The notes: generated from the letters alone by a model not told the origin. Positions 1 to 7,304 are shown, numbered from the stretch's first letter. The stretch is DNA of 7,427 bases from DATEZO01 sp035255485 (GCA_035255485.1 DATEZO010000039.1:1-7427); one strand, 5' to 3'. A program made the numbers and translations.

Positions 1-130
1 CGAAGCGGAATACAAGGCGCTCGTCAAGTCGCTGGCAAGGGTAGATGGCAATATCGTCAAGGCAGCGGAATTGCTCGGGATTAGCCGCCCGACCATTTAT
101 GACCTGATGAGCCGGCACGGGATCAAGTGA
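1..130 (+). CDS. prsR: PrsR, PEP-CTERM-box sigma-54 response regulator (C-terminal end only)
   Basis: The first complete codon is at position 2, and the frame runs 42 codons to a TGA at 128-130. The fragment is a Fis-type helix-turn-helix of the kind that ends NtrC-like sigma-54 activators: a helix around 'KSLARVDGN', then 'KAAELLGISRPTIYDLM', ending SRHGIK. The receiver and AAA+ domains lie outside the window, so the PrsR name rests on context: exosortase A-associated genes follow 10 bp later and prsT lies nearby. In this family the protein is the partner of the membrane kinase PrsK and activates RpoN-dependent promoters; a matching -24/-12 promoter is present at 7322-7337. The stop codon's last base is part of the AAGG ribosome-binding site of the next gene, so the two genes are probably cotranscribed. 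Any other Fis-family activator would look the same in this short piece. Confidence 0.8.
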   Translation, partial: EAEYKALVKSLARVDGNIVKAAELLGISRPTIYDLMSRHGIK

Positions 131-140
131 AGGCAAGCAA

Positions 141-1733
141 GTGAGCGGCCTCATCCACGAGTTCGTATTCGACCGTGCTCGCGCCACACCGGACGCAGAG
201 GCGCTGGTCGACAGGGATCGCCGGCTGAGCTATGGGGACCTGGCAACACACCTAGACAAAATGGCATCGGCATTGTTATCAGCCGGGCTTGCGCGCAGCG
301 AACGCGTAGGTGTTTTCCTGGACAAACGCATTGAGACGGTCGTTTCCCTGTTCGGGGCGTCCGCTGCCGGCGGTGTCTTCGTCCCGATTAACCCACTGCT
401 GAAGGCAGATCAGGTCGCCCACATCCTCGCCGACTGTAATGTGTGCATCCTGGTGACGTCCGCGCAGCGTCTGCACATGCTCGCGCCTGTTCTGCCATGC
501 TGTGCTGACCTGCATACCATCGTTGTCGTTGATGATGTCGAGGCTCGGCCATCGGTCGCTGCAGCGCGTATCGTGCAATGGGACGATTTTCTTTCGGATG
601 CCAACACGACAACGCCACACCGCTGCATCGACAGCGACATGGCAGCGATCCTGTACACCTCAGGCAGCACAGGTCGGCCCAAGGGCGTGGTGCTGTCGCA
701 TCGTAATCTTGTAGCTGGAGCTAAGAGTGTTGTCCAGTACCTGGAAAATAACGCAAGCGACCGCATTCTGGCAGTGCTGCCCCTTAGTTTTGATTATGGC
801 TTGAGCCAGTTGACAACCGCATTCTGCTGCGGTGCGACCGCAGTATTGATGAATTACCTTTTACCGCGCGATGTGATCAAGATGATCGAGGAAGAGCGCA
901 TCACCGGTTTGGCGGCCGTCCCGCCATTGTGGATACAGCTCGCGCAACAACGGTGGCCGCGCCACACCGCGCTGCGTTACGTGACTAATTCAGGCGGGGC
1001 GATGCCGCGCAAGGTGCTGGAATCGTTACGGCATATCCTGCCAGAAGCGCGCGTGTTCCTGATGTATGGGTTGACCGAGGCTTTTCGCTCGACCTTCCTC
1101 CCGCCATCCGAACTGGAGCGGCGCCCGGATTCCATCGGCCGTGCGATTCCGGGGGCAGAAATTCTGGTGGTGCGGCCGGACGGTAGTCCGTGCGCCGTGG
1201 ATGAGCCGGGTGAACTGGTGCATCGGGGCGTGCACGTATCGCTCGGATACTGGAATAGCCCCGACAAGACTGCTGAGCGCTTTCGTCCGCTTCCTGGCGC
1301 GCATGCCGGCCTGCCCTTGCGCGAGATCGCGGTCTGGTCCGGCGACACGGTACGCATGGATGCGGAAGGGTTCCTGTATTTCATTGGCCGCCGTGATGAA
1401 ATGATCAAGGTATCAGGCTACCGCGTAAGTCCGACCGAGATCGAAGAAGTGCTGCATGCAACCGGCCGCGTGACAGAGGTCACCGTCTTTGGTGTTCCAC
1501 ATCCAAACCTGGGACAAGCGATCGTCGCCGTTGTGGTGCCTGTACCCGGGAGGGAAGTGACCTCGGCAATGCTTACTAAGGAGTGTCGCGCCTGCCTGCC
1601 TGCCTATATGGTGCCGTCGCACGTCGAGTTTAGTCACCACGCGCTTCCTCGTAACGCGAACGGGAAGATCGATCGGCCCGCCTTGCAGAACAAGTTCAAT
1701 GCTCTGTTTTCTACTAGCCTTGCCCTTTCATGA
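141..1733 (+). CDS. AMP-forming acyl-CoA/aminoacyl ligase, exosortase A system-associated
   Basis: This 530-residue protein is a full-length member of the ANL (adenylate-forming) superfamily. It activates a carboxylic acid as an acyl-AMP and passes it to CoA or a carrier-protein thiol. Visible motifs: the P-loop YTSGSTGRPKG (172-182), YGLTEA (309-314), SGD with the ribose-binding Asp402, the hinge GRRDEMIK (416-423) followed by SGYR, and NGKIDR with catalytic Lys509 (507-512). All key residues are intact. The core-4 region reads LPLSFDYGLS (213-222). Asp218 sits where amino-acid-activating domains carry the FDxS aspartate that holds the substrate amine, which hints at an amino-acid-like substrate (inference). 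The start is GTG, preceded by AAGG at 130-133 with a 7-nt spacer. It begins 10 bp after prsR and its stop overlaps the decarboxylase start (ATGA), so coupled translation is likely. The family is known from exosortase A loci; the true substrate is unknown. No carrier-protein gene is present in this window. Confidence 0.9.
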   Translation: MSGLIHEFVFDRARATPDAEALVDRDRRLSYGDLATHLDKMASALLSAGLARSERVGVFLDKRIETVVSLFGASAAGGVFVPINPLLKADQVAHILADCNVCILVTSAQRLHMLAPVLPCCADLHTIVVVDDVEARPSVAAARIVQWDDFLSDANTTTPHRCIDSDMAAILYTSGSTGRPKGVVLSHRNLVAGAKSVVQYLENNASDRILAVLPLSFDYGLSQLTTAFCCGATAVLMNYLLPRDVIKMIEEERITGLAAVPPLWIQLAQQRWPRHTALRYVTNSGGAMPRKVLESLRHILPEARVFLMYGLTEAFRSTFLPPSELERRPDSIGRAIPGAEILVVRPDGSPCAVDEPGELVHRGVHVSLGYWNSPDKTAERFRPLPGAHAGLPLREIAVWSGDTVRMDAEGFLYFIGRRDEMIKVSGYRVSPTEIEEVLHATGRVTEVTVFGVPHPNLGQAIVAVVVPVPGREVTSAMLTKECRACLPAYMVPSHVEFSHHALPRNANGKIDRPALQNKFNALFSTSLALS

Positions 1734-2956
1734 CTGATTCCATGCCTCGGAAATTGCCATTTCCCGTCGTCGACAATTGTCTGCAAGTCGGTGGCGTGCC
1801 GCTCACGCGTTTGGCCCAACGAGTCGGCCGAACCCCGTTCTATGCCTACGATCGCCGCTTGCTCACCGCCCGTGCCAAGACTTTGCGTGCGATGTTACCG
1901 TGGCAGGTCAGGCTGCATTATTCCGTGAAGGCCAATCCGATGCCCGCACTGGTGCAACACATGGCTGGTTTGGTTGATGGCTGCGACGTGTCGTCGGCAG
2001 GTGAACTGAAGGTTGTACTCGATACCGGGATGACGCCGGAGAAAATTAGTTTTTCCGGGCCGGGCAAGGGCGAGGACGAGCTGGCACGTGCCGTCGCCGC
2101 AGGCGCACTCATCAACATCGAATCCGAGCGCGAGCTGCAGCGCGTGGCGCGCGCTAGCGACCGGGTCGGTATCCAGCCGCGCATCGCAGTGCGCATCAAT
2201 CCGGATTTTGAACTGAAGTCCTCGGGCATGAGAATGGGCGGCGGGGCAAAGCAATTCGGTATCGATGCGGAACTGGCGCCGCAGGTGTTGCGGCAGATTG
2301 GGTCACTCGGCCTGGATTTTGTCGGGCTTCATGTCTTCAGCGGTTCTCAGTGCTTGAAAGCTGATGCAATTATTGACGCACAAGTTCATACGCTGGAACT
2401 TGCAATGCGTCTTGCGCAGCATGCGCCGCAAGCCATGCGCTTGCTAAACATGGGTGGCGGTTTCGGTGTCCCCTATTTTCCTGGTGAGAACGAGCTTGAT
2501 ATCAAACCGATCGGCGACCATCTTGCGCATGTCGTCTCGCGCCTCGAAGAACAGTTCCCGCAAGCGCAGCTTGCAATCGAGCTTGGCCGCTATCTCGTGA
2601 GCGAAGCCGGCGTCTACGTTACGCGCATCGTCGATCGCAAGGTGTCGCGCGGCCACGTTTTCCTCGTCACCGATGGCGGCATGCATCATCATCTTGCCGC
2701 TTCTGGCAACCTCGGGCAGGTAATTCGGAAAAACTACCCTGTCTTGATTGGCAACCGTATCGCCGCCTGCACTGTCGAAAATGTCTCCATCGTCGGGCCA
2801 CTGTGTACGCCGCTTGATCTGATCGCGGATAAGATCGACTTGCCGCCCGCCGAGATAGGCGACCTAGTCGTTGTGCTCCAGTCGGGAGCCTACGGCCTCA
2901 CCGCGAGCCCCGCTGCCTTCCTTGGGCATCCGATGCCGGACGAAGTGCTGATCTAG
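1730..2956 (+). CDS. PLP-dependent decarboxylase (fold type III), exosortase A system-associated
   Basis: This 408-residue protein belongs to the diaminopimelate/ornithine decarboxylase group with an N-terminal alanine-racemase-like barrel and a C-terminal beta domain. Visible landmarks: HYSVKANP with the PLP lysine Lys67, HVFSGSQ with His201, the phosphate-binding GGGFG (242-246), ELGRYLVSEAG (284-294), GPLCTPLD with Cys359 and Asp363 near the usual second active-site position, and SGAYGLTAS with Tyr388. It therefore looks catalytically complete. Its relation to BtrK, which decarboxylates a glutamyl group held on an acyl carrier protein, makes a carrier-bound substrate plausible, but free meso-diaminopimelate or another amino acid cannot be excluded by eye. 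The ATG lies inside the ligase stop (ATGA, 1730-1733); Met5 at 1742 is an alternative start but loses that overlap. The gene ends convergent with the export lipoprotein gene. A housekeeping lysA is unlikely given the position and the tight pairing with the ligase. Confidence 0.88.
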   Translation: MTDSMPRKLPFPVVDNCLQVGGVPLTRLAQRVGRTPFYAYDRRLLTARAKTLRAMLPWQVRLHYSVKANPMPALVQHMAGLVDGCDVSSAGELKVVLDTGMTPEKISFSGPGKGEDELARAVAAGALINIESERELQRVARASDRVGIQPRIAVRINPDFELKSSGMRMGGGAKQFGIDAELAPQVLRQIGSLGLDFVGLHVFSGSQCLKADAIIDAQVHTLELAMRLAQHAPQAMRLLNMGGGFGVPYFPGENELDIKPIGDHLAHVVSRLEEQFPQAQLAIELGRYLVSEAGVYVTRIVDRKVSRGHVFLVTDGGMHHHLAASGNLGQVIRKNYPVLIGNRIAACTVENVSIVGPLCTPLDLIADKIDLPPAEIGDLVVVLQSGAYGLTASPAAFLGHPMPDEVLI

Positions 2957-3072
2957 CCAGTGGACAGGCATATGGCTCCGGAGGGTCAATGTGCCTGGCG
3001 AGTTTAGGCTTGACTGCGGCTTGATTATCTGTACGGAAAAATGTGCCGGTGGAATTGTGTATTGCGAGCGTG

Positions 3073-3104
3073 AAAAACGCAGCAGCGCCGTCAAGCAATG
3101 GCGC
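3073..3104 (-). terminator. possible weak terminator of the export lipoprotein gene
   Basis: In the 163-bp gap between the convergent genes, the minus strand reads GCGCC, a 10-nt loop, then GGCGC (3104 down to 3085), then seven bases and a run of five T (3077-3073). The stem is only 5 bp and the T run is separated from it, so this is at best a weak intrinsic terminator. A second feature in the same gap is a CAGGCA/TGCCTG inverted repeat (2965-2970 and 2992-2997) around a palindromic CTCCGGAG (2976-2983); it has no T run. Nothing else in the gap looks functional. Confidence 0.25.
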
Positions 3105-3119
3105 CCATCCACGCCACCG

Positions 3120-3758
3120 TCAGAAGAAGCTTTCTGGAATGACCAAGATGTCCCCCGGGCGGACTGGCATATTGGCCGAGAGATCGCCGTCGCGGATGAG
3201 GTCGTTCAGGCGTACAGCAAGCTTCTGCTGCTTGCCCCCGACGGTGCGGACAATGCTTGCCTTGTTTCCTGCGGCAAATTCAGTCAACCCGCCGACAGCG
3301 ATGACGACATCCATGACGGACATACCTTCACGATATGCAAGTGCCTGAGGCTTGGCGGCCTGTCCGATGACCCGAATCTGCTCGCCATAAGGTCCAACGA
3401 AGCCGGTAATCGTGACCGTGACGACCGGGTCCTGGATGTACTTTGCCAATGCCTTTTCGATATCGCGTGCGAGCTCGGTTCCGGTCTTCCCGCTGGCAGC
3501 CAAATCCTCGACCAATGGCGTGGTGATTTTTCCGTCCGGGCGTACCGGCACCGTTAAGGATACTTCCGGATGTCGCCATACAGAAATAATGACATTATCT
3601 CCTGGGCCGATCCGGTATTCATGTTGGTAGGAGGTGGCATCCGCCTCGCCGCCGGCCGTCAGGGCTGCCGGCTTGCTTGCGCAGCCTGCGAGGAACAGGG
3701 TAAGCACAAAACCAAACCACTGCGCCCATGAAGCAAGGTCAGGAATTACTTTCTTCAT
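3120..3758 (-). CDS. Wza-like polysaccharide export lipoprotein, XrtA/PEP-CTERM type
   Basis: This 212-residue protein is a short outer-membrane polysaccharide export protein of the OPX/Wza group, in the version found with exosortase A loci. A lipoprotein signal peptide ends in the lipobox LAGC with Cys26; Ala at +2 fits outer-membrane sorting. A polysaccharide-export domain follows from YRIGPGDNVIISVW (48-61) to about residue 118, then an SLBB-type domain starting IRVIGQAAKP (128-137), and the family's usual end VRPGDILVIPESFF (199-212). It is full length. The open frame continues upstream to 3941, but the start at 3758 is chosen because AGGGAG (3769-3764) lies five bases before it and the signal peptide begins there. 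It is expected to form the outer-membrane channel for the exopolysaccharide made by the locus. It stands alone on the minus strand, with no chain-length or tyrosine-kinase gene following it, which is unusual because this gene often leads the EPS operon. Confidence 0.92.
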   Translation of the reverse strand: MKKVIPDLASWAQWFGFVLTLFLAGCASKPAALTAGGEADATSYQHEYRIGPGDNVIISVWRHPEVSLTVPVRPDGKITTPLVEDLAASGKTGTELARDIEKALAKYIQDPVVTVTITGFVGPYGEQIRVIGQAAKPQALAYREGMSVMDVVIAVGGLTEFAAGNKASIVRTVGGKQQKLAVRLNDLIRDGDLSANMPVRPGDILVIPESFF

Positions 3759-3763
3759 TTTTT

Positions 3764-3769
3764 CTCCCT
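3764..3769 (-). promoter_or_regulatory. ribosome-binding site fixing the start of the export lipoprotein
   Basis: The minus strand reads AGGGAG, then five A, then ATG at 3758. This is a near-ideal Shine-Dalgarno and spacing. It sits directly before the lipoprotein signal peptide, so it rules out the 61-codon longer frame that opens at 3941. Confidence 0.75.
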
Positions 3770-3819
3770 GGAAATCATCAATATATCTGTATGAGAGCGC
3801 CAGTATTGCGTGCTGGCAT

Positions 3820-3843
3820 GTTGATGTTTTGATACATCTCAAC
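3820..3843. promoter_or_regulatory. inverted repeat in the divergent promoter region (candidate operator)
   Basis: The 240 bp between the export lipoprotein and prsT must hold both their promoters. Within it, GATGT (3823-3827) and ACATC (3834-3838) face each other across TTTGAT. Outer GTT (3820-3822) and AAC (3841-3843) extend the symmetry after a two-base bulge. It lies about 62-85 bp before the export gene's start and about 155 bp before prsT. I found neither a convincing sigma-70 promoter nor a -24/-12 sigma-54 promoter for either gene, so binding by a regulator is a guess. Confidence 0.3.
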
Positions 3844-3998
3844 GGAACGTACTCCTGCAAGGCCTCGCCGTTCATGCCTCGCATAAACTCTTTTCCCGAT
3901 GCGGATATGGCGCGTGAATCAAGGAAGGCCAACAGCCGCAAGGGACGCTTTCACGCAATCGTCGTTACGGCAAATCGAAAACTAATAAGGAATCAGCA

Positions 3999-6779
3999 AT
4001 GGCCACTCTTCATCATCCACGTCAGCTTTGCATCGCGATGATTTCCGGTACCCTGCTGGCAAGCGGGCTAATGGCCTGTGGCAAGACGCAAAGCGCGCAG
4101 GCGCTCGTTGCCGAAGCCGGCGAGTACCACCAAAAAGGCGACAACAAGGCAGCAATCATCCAATTGAAGAATGCGCTGCAGAAGAATTCGGACGACAAGG
4201 AAGCGCGGCTCTTGCTCGGTACGATCTATATTGAAACCAATGATCCGCAATCCGCTGAAAAGGAAGTGCGCAAGGCGATCGATCTTGGCAACCATACCGA
4301 CCAGGCTTTAGCGGCACTGGCGAAGGCACTTCTCATGCAGGGCAAGTTCGAGAAGGTGCTGGAAGAAACCACGCCGGTAACCGGGGCCCCAACCAGCGCC
4401 CAGATCAATGTCATGCGCGGAAATGCCTATCTCGGCTTGGGTAAGGCGCAGGAAGCAAAGGATTCCTTCGAACTTGCGCGCAAGGATAATACGGACAACC
4501 CGGATGCGCTCATCGGCTTGGCCAGACATGCGCTCCTGCTGAAGGATATTGAGGCCGCGACCCAGTACAGCGAACAGGCTGTCAGCAAGAATCCGCTGAA
4601 CGCCGATGCCTGGAACTTCAAGGGCGACCTGCTGCGCGCGCAGGCGAAAGGCGAAGCGGCGCTTTCTGCCTATGAAGAAGCGTTCAGGCTCAAGCCCGAT
4701 TACGCTGCAGCATTGGTCGCAAAGGCAACGATCGAAATTGGCGCAGGCAGGTATGAAGCCGCCCGTGCGAGCTTGGACACTGCACGTAAGAAGGGTGCCA
4801 GCACGTTGGGCGTTTTGTACACCCAGGCTTTGCTCGACTACAAACAGGGCAAACCTGCTGCAGCACTGGAGTCGCTTCAGCACGTGCTGCGTGCGGCACC
4901 AGGTCACTTGCAGGCCCAGCTGTTGGCAGGCACCGTTCAGTATGAACTCGGTGCAACGCAGCAGGCGGAAATGCACCTGAAGGCATATCTCGAGAAAAGG
5001 CCTGATGACCTGCACGCGCGAAAATTGCTCGCGGCGACACTGCTCAGGAACGGCGAACCGAAGCGCGCGCTCACCGTCGTCTCGACGGCGGCCAAGGAAG
5101 CACCGCAGGATGCACAACTGCTGACGCTGGCTGGTGAATCGTCGGCACAGGCAAAAGACTTTTCTGGAGCGATCGAATACTTTCAAAAGGCCAGCGCCGC
5201 TGCACCGCAGGATGCAATGATTCGCACCGCACTTGGCAAGATCAAATTGGGCCAGGGCGACAGCAACGGTGCGATTGATGAATTCCAAAAGGCGGCAGCG
5301 TTGGAAAAGGTGCCTGGGCAGGCGAACAAGGCCCTCATCCTCGCTTATCTGCAGCAGAAGCAGTATGACAAGGCGCTTTCAATGGTCAATACCCTCGAAA
5401 AGGAGCAGCCCAAAAATCCCGAGCTGCAACATCTGAAGGGCGGCATCTACCTTGCCAAGAAAGATGTGCAAAGCGCACGCCAGAGTTATGAGAGAGCGCT
5501 GTCGTACGACCCCACCTATTTCAATGCAGTGGCAAGCCTGGCGCGACTCGACATGATTGATAAGAAGCCGGATGCTGCGAAAAAGCGCTTAGAGGCGCTG
5601 CTGGCAGCAGACAAGAAGAACGTGCAAGCCATGATGGCCCTCGGAAGCATTGCGCTTGCGCAAAAGCAAAATGATGAAGCGACCCAATGGTTCGAGCGGG
5701 CTCATAGTGAAAATCCAGATATGCTCTCCCCGGCAGTGCAACTGGCAGCGCACTACCTGCGCATTGGGCAGAACCAGAAAGCGCTCATGCTAGGGCAGAA
5801 ACTTCAGGCATCCAATCCAACCAATCCTGGCGCTCTTGAACTCCTTGCACAAGTACAGTTCGCGAACAACGACAAGAACGCCGCTCTCGATAGCTACGAG
5901 AAACTTGCGGTGCTCAATCCTTCGTCTCCGGTCGTGTACTTACGAATAGCTTCAATTCACATGGCTATGAAGAAGCCGGGGGCCGCAGCCGATTCGTTGA
6001 AGAAGGCGCTCGCGCTGCAGCCAGACTATCTCGAAGCGCAGGTCGCACTGGCCGGCGTCGAGCAGGAAAGAGGAAACTGGGAGCAGGCATTGTCGATCGC
6101 TCGCGGAATTCAGCAACAGCACGAAAAATCGCTGGCAGGCCATGTGCTGGAAGCTGAAATTCTAATGACGCGGCAGCAGCTGGCGTCGGCCATTAAAGCA
6201 TATGAGCGGGCATATGCCCTCGGTAAGAGCGGGCCACTTGCAATAAAGCTGCATGCCACTTTGCTGCAGGCCAGACGAGAGAAGGATGCGGATTCCTACA
6301 TAACACAATGGCTGAAAGACCATCCCGCAGATATCCCGGTGCATACCTATATCGCTCAGCATTACCTTATAAACGGGCAGAACAAGAAGGCGATCAGCCA
6401 CTACGAAGCCATACTGCAGCGCATGCCGGCGGATGTGCGGGTGATGAACAATCTCGCCTTAGCCTACCAGCAGGAGAAGGACGGCAGGGCATTGCCGATG
6501 GCGGAGAAGGCGTATGTCGCCAGTCCTGGTAGTGCTCCCGTCCTCGACACGCTGGGATGGATTCTTGTTGAGCGCGGCGATCTTGACCGCGGCGTAAGCT
6601 TGTTGCAGAAGGCGACGTCCATTGCGCCGGATTCATTAGACATTCGTTACCACTTTGCGCTCGGCTTAGTGAAATCGGGCGATAAGGAAAAGGCGCGCAG
6701 CGAATTGCAGCGGTTACTTGCATCCGGCAAGGAATTTTCCAAGGAAAAGGAAGCGCGTGCCTTGCTAGCACAGCTTTGA
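3999..6779 (+). CDS. prsT: PrsT, PEP-CTERM system TPR-repeat lipoprotein
   Basis: This 926-residue protein is a lipoprotein followed by tetratricopeptide repeats over almost its whole length. The signal peptide ends in LMAC with Cys27, and Gly at +2 fits outer-membrane anchoring, so the TPR body should lie in the periplasm. Repeats start near residue 36 (AEAGEYHQKGDNKAAIIQL) and recur about every 34 residues, with the usual alternating Ala/Gly helix pairs, to the C-terminus; roughly two dozen units fit the length. The end (848-926), starting VLDTLGWILVERGDLDRG, is the typical PrsT C-terminal block. The length matches the family (about 900 residues). AAGGAA (3987-3992) lies six bases before the ATG. 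PrsT is defined by its occurrence with PrsK, PrsR and exosortase A; its partner is not known, and a scaffold role in EPS assembly or secretion is inference. The frame is intact and its base use matches the neighbours. Confidence 0.93.
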   Translation: MATLHHPRQLCIAMISGTLLASGLMACGKTQSAQALVAEAGEYHQKGDNKAAIIQLKNALQKNSDDKEARLLLGTIYIETNDPQSAEKEVRKAIDLGNHTDQALAALAKALLMQGKFEKVLEETTPVTGAPTSAQINVMRGNAYLGLGKAQEAKDSFELARKDNTDNPDALIGLARHALLLKDIEAATQYSEQAVSKNPLNADAWNFKGDLLRAQAKGEAALSAYEEAFRLKPDYAAALVAKATIEIGAGRYEAARASLDTARKKGASTLGVLYTQALLDYKQGKPAAALESLQHVLRAAPGHLQAQLLAGTVQYELGATQQAEMHLKAYLEKRPDDLHARKLLAATLLRNGEPKRALTVVSTAAKEAPQDAQLLTLAGESSAQAKDFSGAIEYFQKASAAAPQDAMIRTALGKIKLGQGDSNGAIDEFQKAAALEKVPGQANKALILAYLQQKQYDKALSMVNTLEKEQPKNPELQHLKGGIYLAKKDVQSARQSYERALSYDPTYFNAVASLARLDMIDKKPDAAKKRLEALLAADKKNVQAMMALGSIALAQKQNDEATQWFERAHSENPDMLSPAVQLAAHYLRIGQNQKALMLGQKLQASNPTNPGALELLAQVQFANNDKNAALDSYEKLAVLNPSSPVVYLRIASIHMAMKKPGAAADSLKKALALQPDYLEAQVALAGVEQERGNWEQALSIARGIQQQHEKSLAGHVLEAEILMTRQQLASAIKAYERAYALGKSGPLAIKLHATLLQARREKDADSYITQWLKDHPADIPVHTYIAQHYLINGQNKKAISHYEAILQRMPADVRVMNNLALAYQQEKDGRALPMAEKAYVASPGSAPVLDTLGWILVERGDLDRGVSLLQKATSIAPDSLDIRYHFALGLVKSGDKEKARSELQRLLASGKEFSKEKEARALLAQL

Positions 6780-6853
6780 TACGAGACAGTCGTTGTCATA
6801 CGAAGCAAGATCTGGCAGCAGCACCGAGGAGAGCAGGAGCGTTCTTGTAGAGA

Positions 6854-6913
6854 CAGCACTGAGAACACGGCTACGAAACTCTGCACATCGTAGGCAGCCT
6901 ATTCTCGGTGCTG
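6854..6913. repeat. 60-nt imperfect hairpin downstream of prsT
   Basis: The left arm CAGCACTGAGAA (6854-6865) pairs with TTCTCGGTGCTG (6902-6913) over 12 positions with one G-U. After a mismatch and a bulge, GGCT (6869-6872) can pair with AGCC (6896-6899). Alternatively an inner hairpin forms from CTACGA (6871-6876) and TCGTAG (6888-6893). A second upstream copy of the left arm, CAGCACCGAG (6819-6828), is the exact complement of 6904-6913, so two alternative pairings exist. The structure begins 74 bp after the prsT stop. No T run follows on the plus strand, so it is not a standard intrinsic terminator; mRNA 3'-end protection, a small RNA or a mobile-element relic are all possible. Confidence 0.5.
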
Positions 6914-7215
6914 AGCCTCGCAATTGGACTCGTGATGGCATCTAAACTGCAATGGTAGGTGTAAGTTCGCCGGGCTAGCCGGGCCAACCTTAGGTTTTGG
7001 ATGATCTTGGCCGGTTGCGTGCCTTCGATATGCCTGCGTTAGCGCGTCGCTTATCTCACTTGCGTTGTGCGCCGATAGGTCAGCAGCGTTATCCCCGTCT
7101 CCCGGCACATTTGCGCTGCTGCCGGCCCATCGCATCGTGCCGATTCTTCTTTAGATCCCGCAGCTCACGTACTACTTGGGATGACCAACCTGTTTCAAGG
7201 AGCCGTGTACGAACG

Positions 7216-7269
7216 TCGACAAGTCGCCATTCGCCAAGATGCCTATTTCGGCTGAATTCGCCTTGTCGA
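7216..7269. promoter_or_regulatory. spaced inverted repeat upstream of the sigma-54 promoter (candidate activator site)
   Basis: TCGACAAG (7216-7223) and CTTGTCGA (7262-7269) are perfect 8-base complements separated by 38 bases. They lie about -132 to -79 from the predicted transcription start, in the range where sigma-54 enhancer-binding proteins usually bind. That PrsR binds here is inference. Confidence 0.3.
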
Positions 7270-7274
7270 ATTTC

Positions 7275-7304
7275 CTTACATTCCTTCGGCAGAAATGATG
7301 TAAG
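7275..7304. promoter_or_regulatory. second inverted repeat upstream of the sigma-54 promoter (candidate activator site)
   Basis: CTTACAT (7275-7281) and ATGTAAG (7298-7304) are perfect 7-base complements with a 16-base spacer, so the half-site centres are 23 bp apart, about two helical turns. The pair ends 17 bp before the -24 element. It could be an operator for PrsR or another regulator, or an RNA stem if read through. Confidence 0.35.

Noticed and set aside
2965..2997. CAGGCA/TGCCTG inverted repeat after the decarboxylase as a terminator
   Set aside because: The 21-nt loop, short stem and absence of a T run make intrinsic termination unlikely.
2991..3557. Plus-strand frame of 188 codons opposite the export lipoprotein
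   Set aside because: It mostly mirrors the antisense of a clearly conserved gene, and its translation shows no domain or plausible start context.
3759..3941. Upstream 61-codon extension of the export lipoprotein frame
   Set aside because: A strong ribosome-binding site and the lipoprotein signal peptide fix the start at 3758. The extension has no signal-like or domain-like content and would bury the signal peptide.
4308..5288. Minus-strand frame of 326 codons inside prsT
   Set aside because: It is antisense to an intact TPR gene. The Cys/Arg/Phe/Leu-rich translation is the usual shadow of Ala/Lys/Gln-rich repeat codons.
3999..6779. Repetitive sequence in prsT considered as a DNA repeat array
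   Set aside because: The periodicity is at the protein level (TPR units of about 34 residues). The nucleotide sequences of the units differ, so it is not a tandem DNA repeat or CRISPR.
7008..7023. Second -24/-12-like sequence TGGCCGGTTGCGTGCC
   Set aside because: The GG and GC spacing fits, but the rest of the -24 and -12 boxes match poorly and no gene begins shortly downstream.
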